Source of the DNA: an uncultured Burkholderiales bacterium
GTDB taxonomy: Bacteria > Pseudomonadota > Gammaproteobacteria > Burkholderiales > Burkholderiaceae_F
Assembly (NCBI GenBank): GCA_903871435.1
Contig: CAIQGU010000050.1
Coordinates: 1 to 5,229, forward strand
DNA: 5,229 nucleotides
Reading direction: 5' to 3'
The notes below the pieces were generated by a model that saw only the letters and a program-made list of their open reading frames with translations, ran no database searches and had not been told where the DNA came from. The translations under genes and the position numbers were made by a program. The first letter of the stretch is position 1, and every line of letters begins with the position of its first letter. Below, one piece after another: positions 1 to 5,229 of this stretch.

Positions 1-240
1 CTGCCCGTCGTGATGGGTGCGGATGGTCAAAAGCTCAGTAAACAGAATCGGGCGGCGCCGCTCGACGCGCGCACGCCTGCCGCCAATGTGCAGGAGGCGC
101 TGCGCTACCTGCGTCAGCCTCTGCCGGCGGACGGTTTGCCCTCGCTCAAGGAGCTGCTTGAGTGGGCCCTTGCGCATTGGCAGGTTCCGGTCCTGCGTTT
201 CAGCGAACCCACCGGGCTGCGCGAAGGGCACGGCGCATGA
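1..240 (+). CDS. gluQ: Glutamyl-Q tRNA(Asp) synthetase (GluQRS), C-terminal end only
   Basis: This is a partial gene: the first 79 visible residues run in from the left edge and end at TGA (238-240). The fragment opens with LPVVMGADGQKLSKQNRA, which contains the class I aminoacyl-tRNA synthetase KMSKS-type signature in the KLSKQ form (bases 31-45) typical of GluQRS. A short helical C-terminus follows (NVQEALRYL, then LKELLEWALAHW). GluQRS is a cytoplasmic paralogue of glutamyl-tRNA synthetase that lacks the anticodon-binding domain. It glutamylates queuosine at position 34 of tRNA(Asp). The gene ending soon after KLSKQ fits that, since a true GltX would continue for roughly 200 more residues. 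The stop overlaps the start of the downstream transporter, so the two are probably co-transcribed. The ATP-binding and zinc-site regions lie outside the window. Confidence 0.88.
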   Translation: MPVVMGADGQKLSKQNRAAPLDARTPAANVQEALRYLRQPLPADGLPSLKELLEWALAHWQVPVLRFSEPTGLREGHGA

Positions 241-1130
241 GCAGCCGGGCAGGGCTCGATCCTGCCGCGCGCGTGCAGTGGATCGATCTGGCCCCGCTGC
301 TCTTCGTCGTGCTGTGGAGCACGGGCTTCATCGCCGCCAAAGCCGGCCTGCACGATGTCGGCCCCTATCACTTCCTGTTGCTGCGATTTGCGCTGGTCAG
401 CAGCCTGCTCGGCCTGACCGCGTGGCTGAGCCAAGCCCCCTGGCCTCGCTCGCCACGGAGCATTGTCCATATCGCGGTGGCCGGCGTGCTGATTCATGCG
501 GGCTACCTGGGTGGCGTCTTCACCGCGCTGCGGCAGGGCCTTGGCGCCGGGGAAGTCGCCCTGCTGGTGGGCCTGCAACCCGTCCTGACGGCGGCTTTTG
601 CGGCGCGTTGGCTGGGGGAGACTGTGGGCATGCGGCGCTGGGCCGGCTTGTTGCTGGGGCTGGTGGGCGTGACCCTGGTGCTGCTGCCCCGATTGCAGGG
701 GCTAAGCGGGTTTGCAAACGCACCGGCGGGCGTCCCGGCCGCCGCCGTCGCACTGTTCGCGATCAGCCTGGGAACCGTCTACCAGAAGCGCTTTTGCGCA
801 ACCATGGACCTGCGCAGCGGAGGCGCCATCCAATATGCGTGCAGCGGGCTCGTGCTCGCCGCCATGATCAGTCCGGAGGATGCTGCGCCGGTCTGGTCCT
901 GGCGCCTCGTCCTGGCACTCGCCTGGCTCGTGCTGGTGCTATCGGTGGGTGCCGTCGGCCTGCTCTACCAACTCTTGCGCAGGGGCGCCGCGAGCCGCGT
1001 CGCGAGCCTGTTCTACCTGGTCCCTCCGGTGACCACCCTGATGGGGTGGGCCATCTTTGATGAATCCTTGCACCCCAGCACATTGGTCGGCATGGCCTGC
1101 GTCATGCTGGCGCTTCTCCTGATACGCTGA
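237..1130 (+). CDS. EamA/DMT-superfamily inner-membrane transporter
   Basis: This is a 297-residue, strongly hydrophobic protein, the usual length for the ten-helix drug/metabolite transporter superfamily. Helix 1 holds LWSTGFIAAK (residues 26-35), the family's hallmark W-x-x-x-F/I-x-x-K pattern. LLLRFAL (47-53) marks helix 2, and QPVLTAAFAARWLGE (114-128) ends the first EamA repeat with its conserved P and E. The second repeat (about 163-297) repeats this near its end with P263/P264 and E276 (FYLVPPVTTLMGWAIFDE, 259-276). The family exports or exchanges small molecules such as amino acids, nucleosides or drugs; the substrate cannot be read from sequence. I chose the ATG at 237 because it overlaps the gluQ stop (ATGA), has GAAGGG eight bases upstream (223-228), and places a short polar N-terminus before helix 1. 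A farther in-frame upstream start would lie inside gluQ. Translational coupling to gluQ is likely. Confidence 0.9.
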   Translation: MSSRAGLDPAARVQWIDLAPLLFVVLWSTGFIAAKAGLHDVGPYHFLLLRFALVSSLLGLTAWLSQAPWPRSPRSIVHIAVAGVLIHAGYLGGVFTALRQGLGAGEVALLVGLQPVLTAAFAARWLGETVGMRRWAGLLLGLVGVTLVLLPRLQGLSGFANAPAGVPAAAVALFAISLGTVYQKRFCATMDLRSGGAIQYACSGLVLAAMISPEDAAPVWSWRLVLALAWLVLVLSVGAVGLLYQLLRRGAASRVASLFYLVPPVTTLMGWAIFDESLHPSTLVGMACVMLALLLIR

Positions 1131-1208
1131 ACCCGTCGAGTTGAACAAGTTGAAATCTCGCTCAAGCCATTCACGCGCCGAAGCGATTGACGTGAGACCA
1201 TCATCGAA

Positions 1209-1685
1209 ATGACGCGCAAACGCCAACAACGCGAAAGCACCAGGCTCGCCGACACGCCCGCCCCTCGCACGAGCGGGCACCCCGGTCTGCAGCCGGTGAC
1301 CGATGGCAACGCTGGCATCCGTCTGGACAAGTGGCTTTGGGCGGCGCGCTTCTTCAAGACGCGCTCGCTCGCCACCGAGGCGGTCGAAGGCGGCAAGATT
1401 CGCATCCGTGGGGACCGGCCCAAGCCCGCCAAGGCGGTGCGGATCGGCGATGAAATCGAAGTGCGTACGCTGGCCGGCATTTTCCAGATTGTCGTTACCG
1501 GGCTCGCCGACCGGCGCGGTCCGAGCAGCCTTGCCCAGGCGCTCTACGAGGAAAACGAGGACAGCCGCCGCGTCCGGCTTGAGCTTGCAGAACGGCGGCG
1601 TTCCGAGGCCCTGATCCGACCGTGGAAGGGCCGCCCCACCAAGCGCGAGCGGCGCGCGCTGGTGCGGTTCAACCAGGTCGACTGA
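1209..1685 (+). CDS. hslR: Heat shock protein 15 (Hsp15), S4-domain ribosome-associated protein
   Basis: The protein has 158 residues. An S4 RNA-binding domain starts with IRLDKWLWAARFFKTRSLA (37-55), continues through EGGKIRIRGDRPKPAKAVRIG and ends near residue 100. A basic tail with RPTKRERRALVRFNQ follows. Both blocks match my memory of E. coli Hsp15 (133 residues, RLDKWLWAARFYKTRALA and RPDKKERRDLLRF). Hsp15 binds 50S subunits that still carry a peptidyl-tRNA after premature dissociation and helps recycle them. The N-terminus is about 28 residues longer than in E. coli. It is basic (MTRKRQQRESTR) and otherwise low in complexity. An in-frame GTG at 1296 (residue 30) would give the E. coli-like length, but neither start has a convincing Shine-Dalgarno, so the true start is open. 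The 78-base gap after the transporter shows no clear promoter. The gene converges on the FKBP gene. Confidence 0.93.
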   Translation: MTRKRQQRESTRLADTPAPRTSGHPGLQPVTDGNAGIRLDKWLWAARFFKTRSLATEAVEGGKIRIRGDRPKPAKAVRIGDEIEVRTLAGIFQIVVTGLADRRGPSSLAQALYEENEDSRRVRLELAERRRSEALIRPWKGRPTKRERRALVRFNQVD

Positions 1686-1698
1686 GGCAGACCGGGTT
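1671..1698. terminator. Hairpin at the hslR/FKBP convergent junction, possible bidirectional terminator
   Basis: AACC (1671-1674) pairs with GGTT (1695-1698) and GGTC (1676-1679) pairs with GACC (1690-1693). One A-G mismatch separates the two stem blocks, and the loop has ten bases. The stem covers the hslR stop codon and touches the FKBP stop. There is no run of T on either side, so it does not meet the usual rule for an intrinsic terminator. It could be a weak bidirectional stop or a 3'-end stabiliser. Confidence 0.35.
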
Positions 1699-2150
1699 CA
1701 GCGGACGCCGAGCAGTTCCACATCGAACACCAGCGTGGCGCCGGGAGGAATCACGCCGCCGGCACCACGCGCCCCGTAGCCCATTTCCGGCGGGATGGTG
1801 AGGGTCCGCTTGCCCCCCACCTTCATGCCTGCCACGCCTTCGTCCCAGCCCTTGATGACCTGCCCGCCACCGAGCGGAAAGTTGAAGGGCTGACCGCGAT
1901 CGACCGAGCTGTCAAACTTCTTGCCGTGGTGGTCGGCAGCGGCGGCGTCGTAGAGCCAGCCGGTGTAATGGACCGATACGTTATGGCCGGGGGTCGCTTC
2001 GGCACCGGTGCCGACTACCGTATCGTTCTTCTGCAGTTCTGTCATGTTGGCTACCTTCAAAAAAGAGGGAGGGCTGTCGGCCTGCGCAGGCAGGGTCGAT
2101 CCGAGGGATGCGGCGACCAGGGCCGCGGCGATCAGAATGGAATGCTTCAT
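1698..2150 (-). CDS. Exported FKBP-type peptidyl-prolyl cis-trans isomerase
   Basis: This is a 150-residue protein with a clear Sec signal peptide: [16 protein letters not shown], then a cleavage site after LPAQA (about residue 24). There is no lipobox cysteine, so a soluble periplasmic enzyme is expected. One FKBP domain fills residues about 40-150. The pocket residues known from FKBP12 are all visible: Y62 (HYTGWL), F79-D80 (KKFDSS), F89, V98-I99 and W102 ([13 protein letters not shown]), Y125 (PEMGYGARG), I134 (GVIPPGATL) and F142 (LVFDVELL). The enzyme should therefore be active, catalysing cis-trans rotation of peptide bonds before proline. An insertion, [10 protein letters not shown] (68-77), enlarges the loop before KFDSS; similar insertions occur in other proteobacterial FKBPs. 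AAGGAG (complement of 2163-2168) precedes the ATG by twelve bases. The gene is divergent from the Pro-rich FecR-like gene, a plausible but unproven client. Confidence 0.94.
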   Translation of the reverse strand: MKHSILIAAALVAASLGSTLPAQADSPPSFLKVANMTELQKNDTVVGTGAEATPGHNVSVHYTGWLYDAAAADHHGKKFDSSVDRGQPFNFPLGGGQVIKGWDEGVAGMKVGGKRTLTIPPEMGYGARGAGGVIPPGATLVFDVELLGVR

Positions 2151-2197
2151 TTGATGAACACGCTCCTTGCTGGGTCCACCTCAACAGGCGGTCGCGC

Positions 2198-2225
2198 ATT
2201 ATAGACTCTGCAGGAGCTTTGTTGG
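2198..2225 (-). promoter_or_regulatory. Sigma-70-type promoter of the FKBP gene
   Basis: On the minus strand a perfect -10 hexamer TATAAT lies at 2203-2198. Sixteen bases upstream is CCAACA (2225-2220), which matches only the last three bases of the TTGACA -35 consensus. The segment just downstream of the -10 is GC-rich (GCGCGACC), as in promoters sensitive to growth rate or ppGpp. Transcription would begin near 2191, about 40 bases before the FKBP ATG, leaving a short leader that carries AAGGAG. Confidence 0.6.
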
Positions 2226-2263
2226 GCCTGCCGGGCGCAAGGAACGATACCCCGCAGACGGCA

Positions 2264-2274
2264 TCGAACTTCGA
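2264..2274. repeat. Short perfect inverted repeat, possible operator
   Basis: TCGAA-C-TTCGA reads the same on both strands around a central C. It sits 26 bases before the ATG of the FecR-like gene, where a repressor site or leader element could lie. At 11 bases it may be chance in this base composition, and no regulator binding site that I know matches it. I found no good sigma-70 promoter on the plus strand nearby, so how the downstream pair is transcribed is not resolved. Confidence 0.2.
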
Positions 2275-2290
2275 CAGACAGAAAGGGAGT

Positions 2291-2298
2291 GGAGGGGG
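2291..2298 (+). promoter_or_regulatory. Ribosome binding site that decides the FecR-like start
   Basis: GGAGGGGG contains a full GGAGG core five bases before the ATG at 2301. This favours that ATG over the in-frame GTG at 2289, which overlaps the site, and over a later in-frame ATG at 2319. Confidence 0.75.
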
Positions 2299-2300
2299 TC

Positions 2301-4091
2301 ATGATCACGTTTCGCTCGATGGCCAACAGCTGGCTGGCGTTTGCCCTTTGCGCGGCGGGGGGACTCGCGCACGCCGACTTCAGCGTGGGCCGTATCTCGG
2401 CCCTGCAAGGCGGCGTGAGCGCGCAGACCCCTGGCGACCCGGCTTCGCACCGTGCCTCCGCCAATGACGTCGTCGCGGAAGGTGACCAACTGGCGACGGG
2501 CGCCGATGCGGGCGTCGAACTGCAGTTCGCCGGGGTCGTGCTTGAAATCGGCCCCTCCACGGTGATCGCGCTGACGCGCGTGCAGACCGACGGCTTCGCG
2601 GTTTTCATCGATCATGGCTCGGTGGCGCTGGGGCGCAGCAACGACGATGCCCCCGCCAATGTGACCCTGCAGGGCAACCAGATCGTCGCCTATGCCGAGA
2701 CGGCCGGGCGATACCGCCTGGATGTCGATCCGGAGGGTGGCGACGAACATCTGTCGGTATGGCTCGGCCGCGTCAGCGCGCAGGTAGATTCGCGCGAGTT
2801 GCAATTGTTCGCCGGCCAGTCCCTCGATGTTTCGCAGGGCCTGGCGGGATCGATGGCCGTGAGCAGCACCGGCAATCTTGACCAGCTGGACATGATTCTC
2901 GCCGATCGACTGGGCCTTGTCCGCGCATCCGCAAGTACCCAACGCCTGTCGAGCGATTGGGTCGGTGCAGCAGCACTCGACGACCAGGGAAGCTGGCTTG
3001 AGGTCAGCAGCGTCGGACCGCTGTGGGTGCCCTTCTTTCTGCCGGACAACTGGGCACCCTACCGGAGCGGACACTGGGCCTGGAATGGGGTGTGGGGCTG
3101 GTCCTGGGTCGACGACCTGCCCTGGTCCTACGTCTCATTCCATTTCGGTCGCTGGATCTGGTGGAACAATCGTTGGGCCTGGTCGCCGAATGGGCGCGTC
3201 CCGCTGTTCTCGCCGGCGGGCTTCTGCCCGCCAGGGCTGCGCCCGCCGCCGCTGCCGAACCGGGGTCGCCTAGCCAATGTGCTGCCGGCCGTGCTCGCCG
3301 TCGGGCCGGGGCGGCGCGCAGGCGCGGGCTCAACGGGCATTGTAGCCTCGGTCTTGAGTCGCCCGCGCGCGCCTGGCAGCGCGCCTGCGCAGACGGCCGC
3401 TCGCACCTCTTTTCCGTCGCCATCCGGTGGCCTGCGCCCCTATGAGACGGTGGGTGGAAACGCATCACCGGTGCGACCTGCCGCGCAGCCGAGGCCGATC
3501 CAGTCGAACACTCCGCTGCTGACGCCGGCCTTGTCGAACACTTCCCAGGCTGGCGCTGCCGGCCTGATGCCCCGCCACCCGGCTGCCGTGGCCACCGCCG
3601 GGCCGTCCGGATCCGTCACGCCGGCAGGGGTGCCGGTCTTCACGATCCGCCCGCCGGACAGCCCCTATCCAGCGGGACGCAACGATTTCGGCAATGAGGG
3701 AAGCCGCTTTGGCCAACGTGGCAGCGGCACGCCGCGCGTGATCGAGGGTGGCCAGCCGCTGATGGCGCCCCCGGCCCTGCCCTCCGTCAATCCGGCACTG
3801 ACTTCGGGCGCCGTTCCACTGGCGCCACCGCTGCGGCTGCCCTCGCCCGGGTATGCAGCCAATCCAGGCAATGCGTTTGCCTCCCCCGCCCTTGTCGGTG
3901 GACGTTCCCCGTCAGCCATCCAGATCAACGCGAATCCAGGCACGCCCGCAGCGCCGGCCTTCGCGGTGCCGCGCCCGATGCCGTCCGAAGGTCGCAGCGC
4001 CCCGCGCGAAGAGAACGCCCGTGGCGAACGTCCGACAGCAGGCCGGATCGAGATACCGGATGGACAGCGTGGCCCGGGACACAGCCGCTAG
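2301..4091 (+). CDS. Exported FecR-like protein with Trp-rich DUF6600-like segment and Pro-rich tail
   Basis: The protein has 596 residues from the ATG at 2301. A Sec signal peptide (MITFRSMANSWLAFALCAAG, cleavage after AHA, residue 25) directs it out of the cytoplasm. Residues about 27-180 look like a FecR domain: an effect-on-ligand beta pattern with SVGRISALQGGVS, GDQLATGADAGVELQF, GSVAL and AGRYRLDV. This form belongs to exported proteins, not to anti-sigma FecR. Residues 232-294 hold 14 Trp in two similar blocks (SGHWAWNGVWGWSWVDD and FGRWIWWNNRWAWSPNG), as in DUF6600 proteins. The family's usual continuation (an APALVAF-like then VGWFPL-like part) is not visible in any frame. Instead residues 295-596 are a low-complexity Pro/Ala/Gly tail, about 56 Pro in 302 residues, with no Trp. 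The mature protein has one Cys (C309) and the whole protein has no Lys. Codon third positions stay G/C-rich through the change, so a frameshift is unlikely. The function is unknown; a periplasmic or surface structural role is inference. Confidence 0.8.
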   Translation: MITFRSMANSWLAFALCAAGGLAHADFSVGRISALQGGVSAQTPGDPASHRASANDVVAEGDQLATGADAGVELQFAGVVLEIGPSTVIALTRVQTDGFAVFIDHGSVALGRSNDDAPANVTLQGNQIVAYAETAGRYRLDVDPEGGDEHLSVWLGRVSAQVDSRELQLFAGQSLDVSQGLAGSMAVSSTGNLDQLDMILADRLGLVRASASTQRLSSDWVGAAALDDQGSWLEVSSVGPLWVPFFLPDNWAPYRSGHWAWNGVWGWSWVDDLPWSYVSFHFGRWIWWNNRWAWSPNGRVPLFSPAGFCPPGLRPPPLPNRGRLANVLPAVLAVGPGRRAGAGSTGIVASVLSRPRAPGSAPAQTAARTSFPSPSGGLRPYETVGGNASPVRPAAQPRPIQSNTPLLTPALSNTSQAGAAGLMPRHPAAVATAGPSGSVTPAGVPVFTIRPPDSPYPAGRNDFGNEGSRFGQRGSGTPRVIEGGQPLMAPPALPSVNPALTSGAVPLAPPLRLPSPGYAANPGNAFASPALVGGRSPSAIQINANPGTPAAPAFAVPRPMPSEGRSAPREENARGERPTAGRIEIPDGQRGPGHSR

Positions 4092-4826
4092 ATGGGTCGG
4101 TGCCGAACGGTCAAAGGCTGGCCAGGGATCGCCCTGCTCCTCGTGTCCTTGTTCGCGGCGCCGGCCTGCATCGCCGAAGACCCAGAGCATCCGTTCAAAC
4201 TGAGTGTCGGTGCCTACAGCTTCTCGGATCAGGCGCCGGCCGAGGACGTGAATCTGCGCTACACCTCAAGTGCTGGCGGCCATTTCTGGCTGGGTGACTT
4301 CCGCCAGCCGGTGCAGGGCATCCAGCAGTGGCGCAGCGGGTGGGATCAGAGCTTTGGTGATCAGATCCGCATCTCGCCTTCGCTGCAGTTCGCACAGGGC
4401 GGCTTTGTCGGGGGCAGCCTCAATCTGGAGACAGGACCGGACTGGTTCGTCGGCGCCGGACTGGGGCGCACCAATCTGCAGCCCTACTACAATCTCAATT
4501 TCGACCCGAACGATTCCTACACCCTTTCCGCCGGATGGCGCCGGCCCTCCGGCGCGCAGACCGCCCTGCAATGGATCCAGGACAACCGGCTCAACCCGGA
4601 CCAGCGCCATCTGCATGCCGTGCACCAGCAGGACCTGCGCGCCGGACAACGGTTCACGACGGACATTCTCTACAAGCAGGGCCGGGTGAACGGGGAAATG
4701 ATCCATCGGCTCGGCGCGACCTTGACCTACGAGTGGCCACGCTATTTCCTGCGTCTCGCCTTCGACCCGAAAACAAACTTTACGCCCGCTGACGCACTTC
4801 GACTTTCGGTCGGCGTCAGGCTCTAG
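4092..4826 (+). CDS. Predicted outer-membrane beta-barrel protein, unassigned family
   Basis: The protein has 244 residues. The N-terminus is a signal peptide: basic MGRCRTVKGW, hydrophobic IALLLVSLFAAPA, and likely cleavage after ACIA (residue 28). C26 is preceded by A-P-A, which is a poor lipobox, so a lipoprotein is less likely. The mature part is rich in short amphipathic strands with Tyr/Trp girdles and polar turns, for example FKLSVGAYSFSD (35-46), FVGGSLNLETG, WFVGAGLGRTNLQPYYNL and YFLRLAFDPK. It ends with ALRLSVGVRL, an alternating last strand as in outer-membrane barrels, though the final residue is Leu and not the usual Phe. I do not recognise a named family. The ATG follows the TAG of the FecR-like gene directly, with no Shine-Dalgarno, so it probably depends on ribosomes finishing the upstream gene. 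A shared job with the upstream protein at the outer membrane is inference. Confidence 0.72.
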   Translation: MGRCRTVKGWPGIALLLVSLFAAPACIAEDPEHPFKLSVGAYSFSDQAPAEDVNLRYTSSAGGHFWLGDFRQPVQGIQQWRSGWDQSFGDQIRISPSLQFAQGGFVGGSLNLETGPDWFVGAGLGRTNLQPYYNLNFDPNDSYTLSAGWRRPSGAQTALQWIQDNRLNPDQRHLHAVHQQDLRAGQRFTTDILYKQGRVNGEMIHRLGATLTYEWPRYFLRLAFDPKTNFTPADALRLSVGVRL

Positions 4827-4833
4827 ACCTCTC

Positions 4834-4855
4834 GGTCACGCCTGACGGCGCGACC
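4834..4855. terminator. Hairpin at the barrel/hrpA convergent junction, possible bidirectional terminator
   Basis: GGTC (4834-4837) pairs with GACC (4852-4855) and CGCC (4839-4842) pairs with GGCG (4847-4850). There is one A-C mismatch between the blocks and a four-base loop, TGAC. The stem is compact and GC-rich, covers the hrpA stop codon (4836-4838) and starts eight bases after the barrel gene's stop. Neither strand has a T run after it, so intrinsic termination would be atypical. It is the only structure seen in the 9-base gap. Confidence 0.42.
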
Positions 4856-5229
4856 CCACGCGCATCAGGTCTGCGCGAATTTCTTCCCAGCGCTTTTGCA
4901 GCCGCTTCGGCGACACCGGGAACGGCGTCTTGAGTTCCTGCGCGAACAGTGACACGCGCAGTTCCTCGAGCAACCACCGGAATTCCTCGAATGCGGGAGA
5001 CGGACCGTGCTGCTGAAGCGCCGCACGCCAGTCCTTGGCCAGCACTTCAATCTGCAAGGCACGCTCGCCATCCTGCTGCCAGCCATCCGCGAGCCGCTCA
5101 AGGCGGATGCCGGCGGCGCGCAAATAGCGCGGCAGCTCGCGCAGTCGCTCGCGGGACAGGCGCCGCACGAAACCGCGCCCGACCAAAGCCGCGAGCTGTG
5201 AACGGACTTCGGCGCAGGCAGGTTTCAGA
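4836..5229 (-). CDS. hrpA: ATP-dependent RNA helicase HrpA, C-terminal end (DUF3418)
   Basis: The last 130 residues are visible; the gene starts beyond the right edge. The reading frame stays open to 5229, adding LKPACAEVRSQLAA before LVGRGFVRRLSRERLRELPR. This matches the HrpA C-terminal pattern of a short VRxQL helix, GFV, then LPRYL. EEFRWLLEELRVSLFAQEL (about 81-99) and TPFPVSPKRLQKRW (about 101-114) are the conserved end of the DUF3418 region, close to E. coli HrpA EYRWMIEELRISYFAQQL and PYPISDKR. HrpA is a cytoplasmic DEAH-box helicase of about 1,300 residues that acts on mRNA and on stalled ribosomes. The helicase motifs are outside the window, so the assignment rests on the C-terminal domain alone. 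The coding end looks intact (stop at 4836-4838) and faces the barrel gene. Confidence 0.9.
   Translation of the reverse strand, partial: LKPACAEVRSQLAALVGRGFVRRLSRERLRELPRYLRAAGIRLERLADGWQQDGERALQIEVLAKDWRAALQQHGPSPAFEEFRWLLEELRVSLFAQELKTPFPVSPKRLQKRWEEIRADLMRVGSRRQA

Noticed and set aside
17..1060. A 347-residue open frame overlapping gluQ and the transporter in another frame
   Set aside because: It is Arg/Gly/Pro-rich with no recognisable domain, and lies over two well-supported genes. This is the usual shadow frame of GC-rich coding DNA.
1141..1172. Possible heat-shock (sigma-32) promoter before hslR: TTGAAC/TTGAAA with CCAT downstream
   Set aside because: Spacing from TTGAAA to the CCAT element is about 9 bases and from TTGAAC about 18, against the expected 13-15, and the -10 match is partial.
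2199..3074. A 291-residue minus-strand open frame opposite the FecR-like gene
   Set aside because: It has no family signature or plausible start signal, and mirrors the codon bias of the plus-strand gene. It also runs through the FKBP promoter.
3183..3360. Frameshift explaining the switch from Trp-rich domain to Pro-rich tail
   Set aside because: None of the other frames shows the missing family motifs, and the annotated frame keeps G/C-rich third positions through the change.
3503..3542. Direct repeat GTCGAACACT, two copies 30 bases apart in the tail (both encode SNT)
   Set aside because: It covers only ten bases, and the codons around it do not repeat; too short to call a repeat array.
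4092..4178. Lipoprotein signal in the barrel protein (Cys at residue 26)
   Set aside because: The residues before the Cys are A-P-A, which do not fit a lipobox, while ACIA followed by ED gives a good signal peptidase I site.

Overview
The window is a gene-dense, GC-rich stretch (third codon positions are mostly G or C) of a Gram-negative chromosome. GluQRS, Hsp15, a periplasmic FKBP isomerase, HrpA and a predicted outer-membrane barrel together point to a proteobacterium. A betaproteobacterium (Rhodocyclales/Burkholderiales-like) is my best guess from protein style only. There are no RNA genes, CRISPR arrays, insertion sequences or attachment sites that I can support.

Layout. Bases 1-240 are the 3' end of a plus-strand GluQRS gene (tRNA-queuosine glutamylation). 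It overlaps by ATGA an EamA/DMT-type membrane transporter (237-1130). After a 78-base gap comes hslR, encoding the ribosome-associated Hsp15 (1209-1685). It converges, 12 bases apart, on a minus-strand gene for an exported FKBP-type prolyl isomerase (1698-2150). A 150-base divergent intergenic region (2151-2300) holds the isomerase promoter (TATAAT) and a strong Shine-Dalgarno for the next gene. Reading right, an exported FecR-like protein with a tryptophan-rich DUF6600-like segment and a 300-residue Pro-rich tail (2301-4091) is followed with no spacer by a predicted outer-membrane beta-barrel protein (4092-4826). This pair converges, 9 bases apart, on the C-terminal end of the RNA helicase gene hrpA, which enters from the right edge on the minus strand (4836-5229).

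The ordinary genes serve tRNA modification, ribosome rescue under heat stress and RNA remodelling. The least ordinary part is the two-gene envelope module at 2301-4826. Its first protein has no lysine in 596 residues, 14 Trp in 63 residues, one cysteine after signal removal, an acidic N-terminal domain and a basic Pro-rich tail. A single in-frame TAG immediately followed by ATG separates it from a barrel protein that I cannot assign to a named family. A working idea, which is inference only, is that the two proteins act together at the outer membrane. The divergent FKBP isomerase could help fold such a proline-rich partner.
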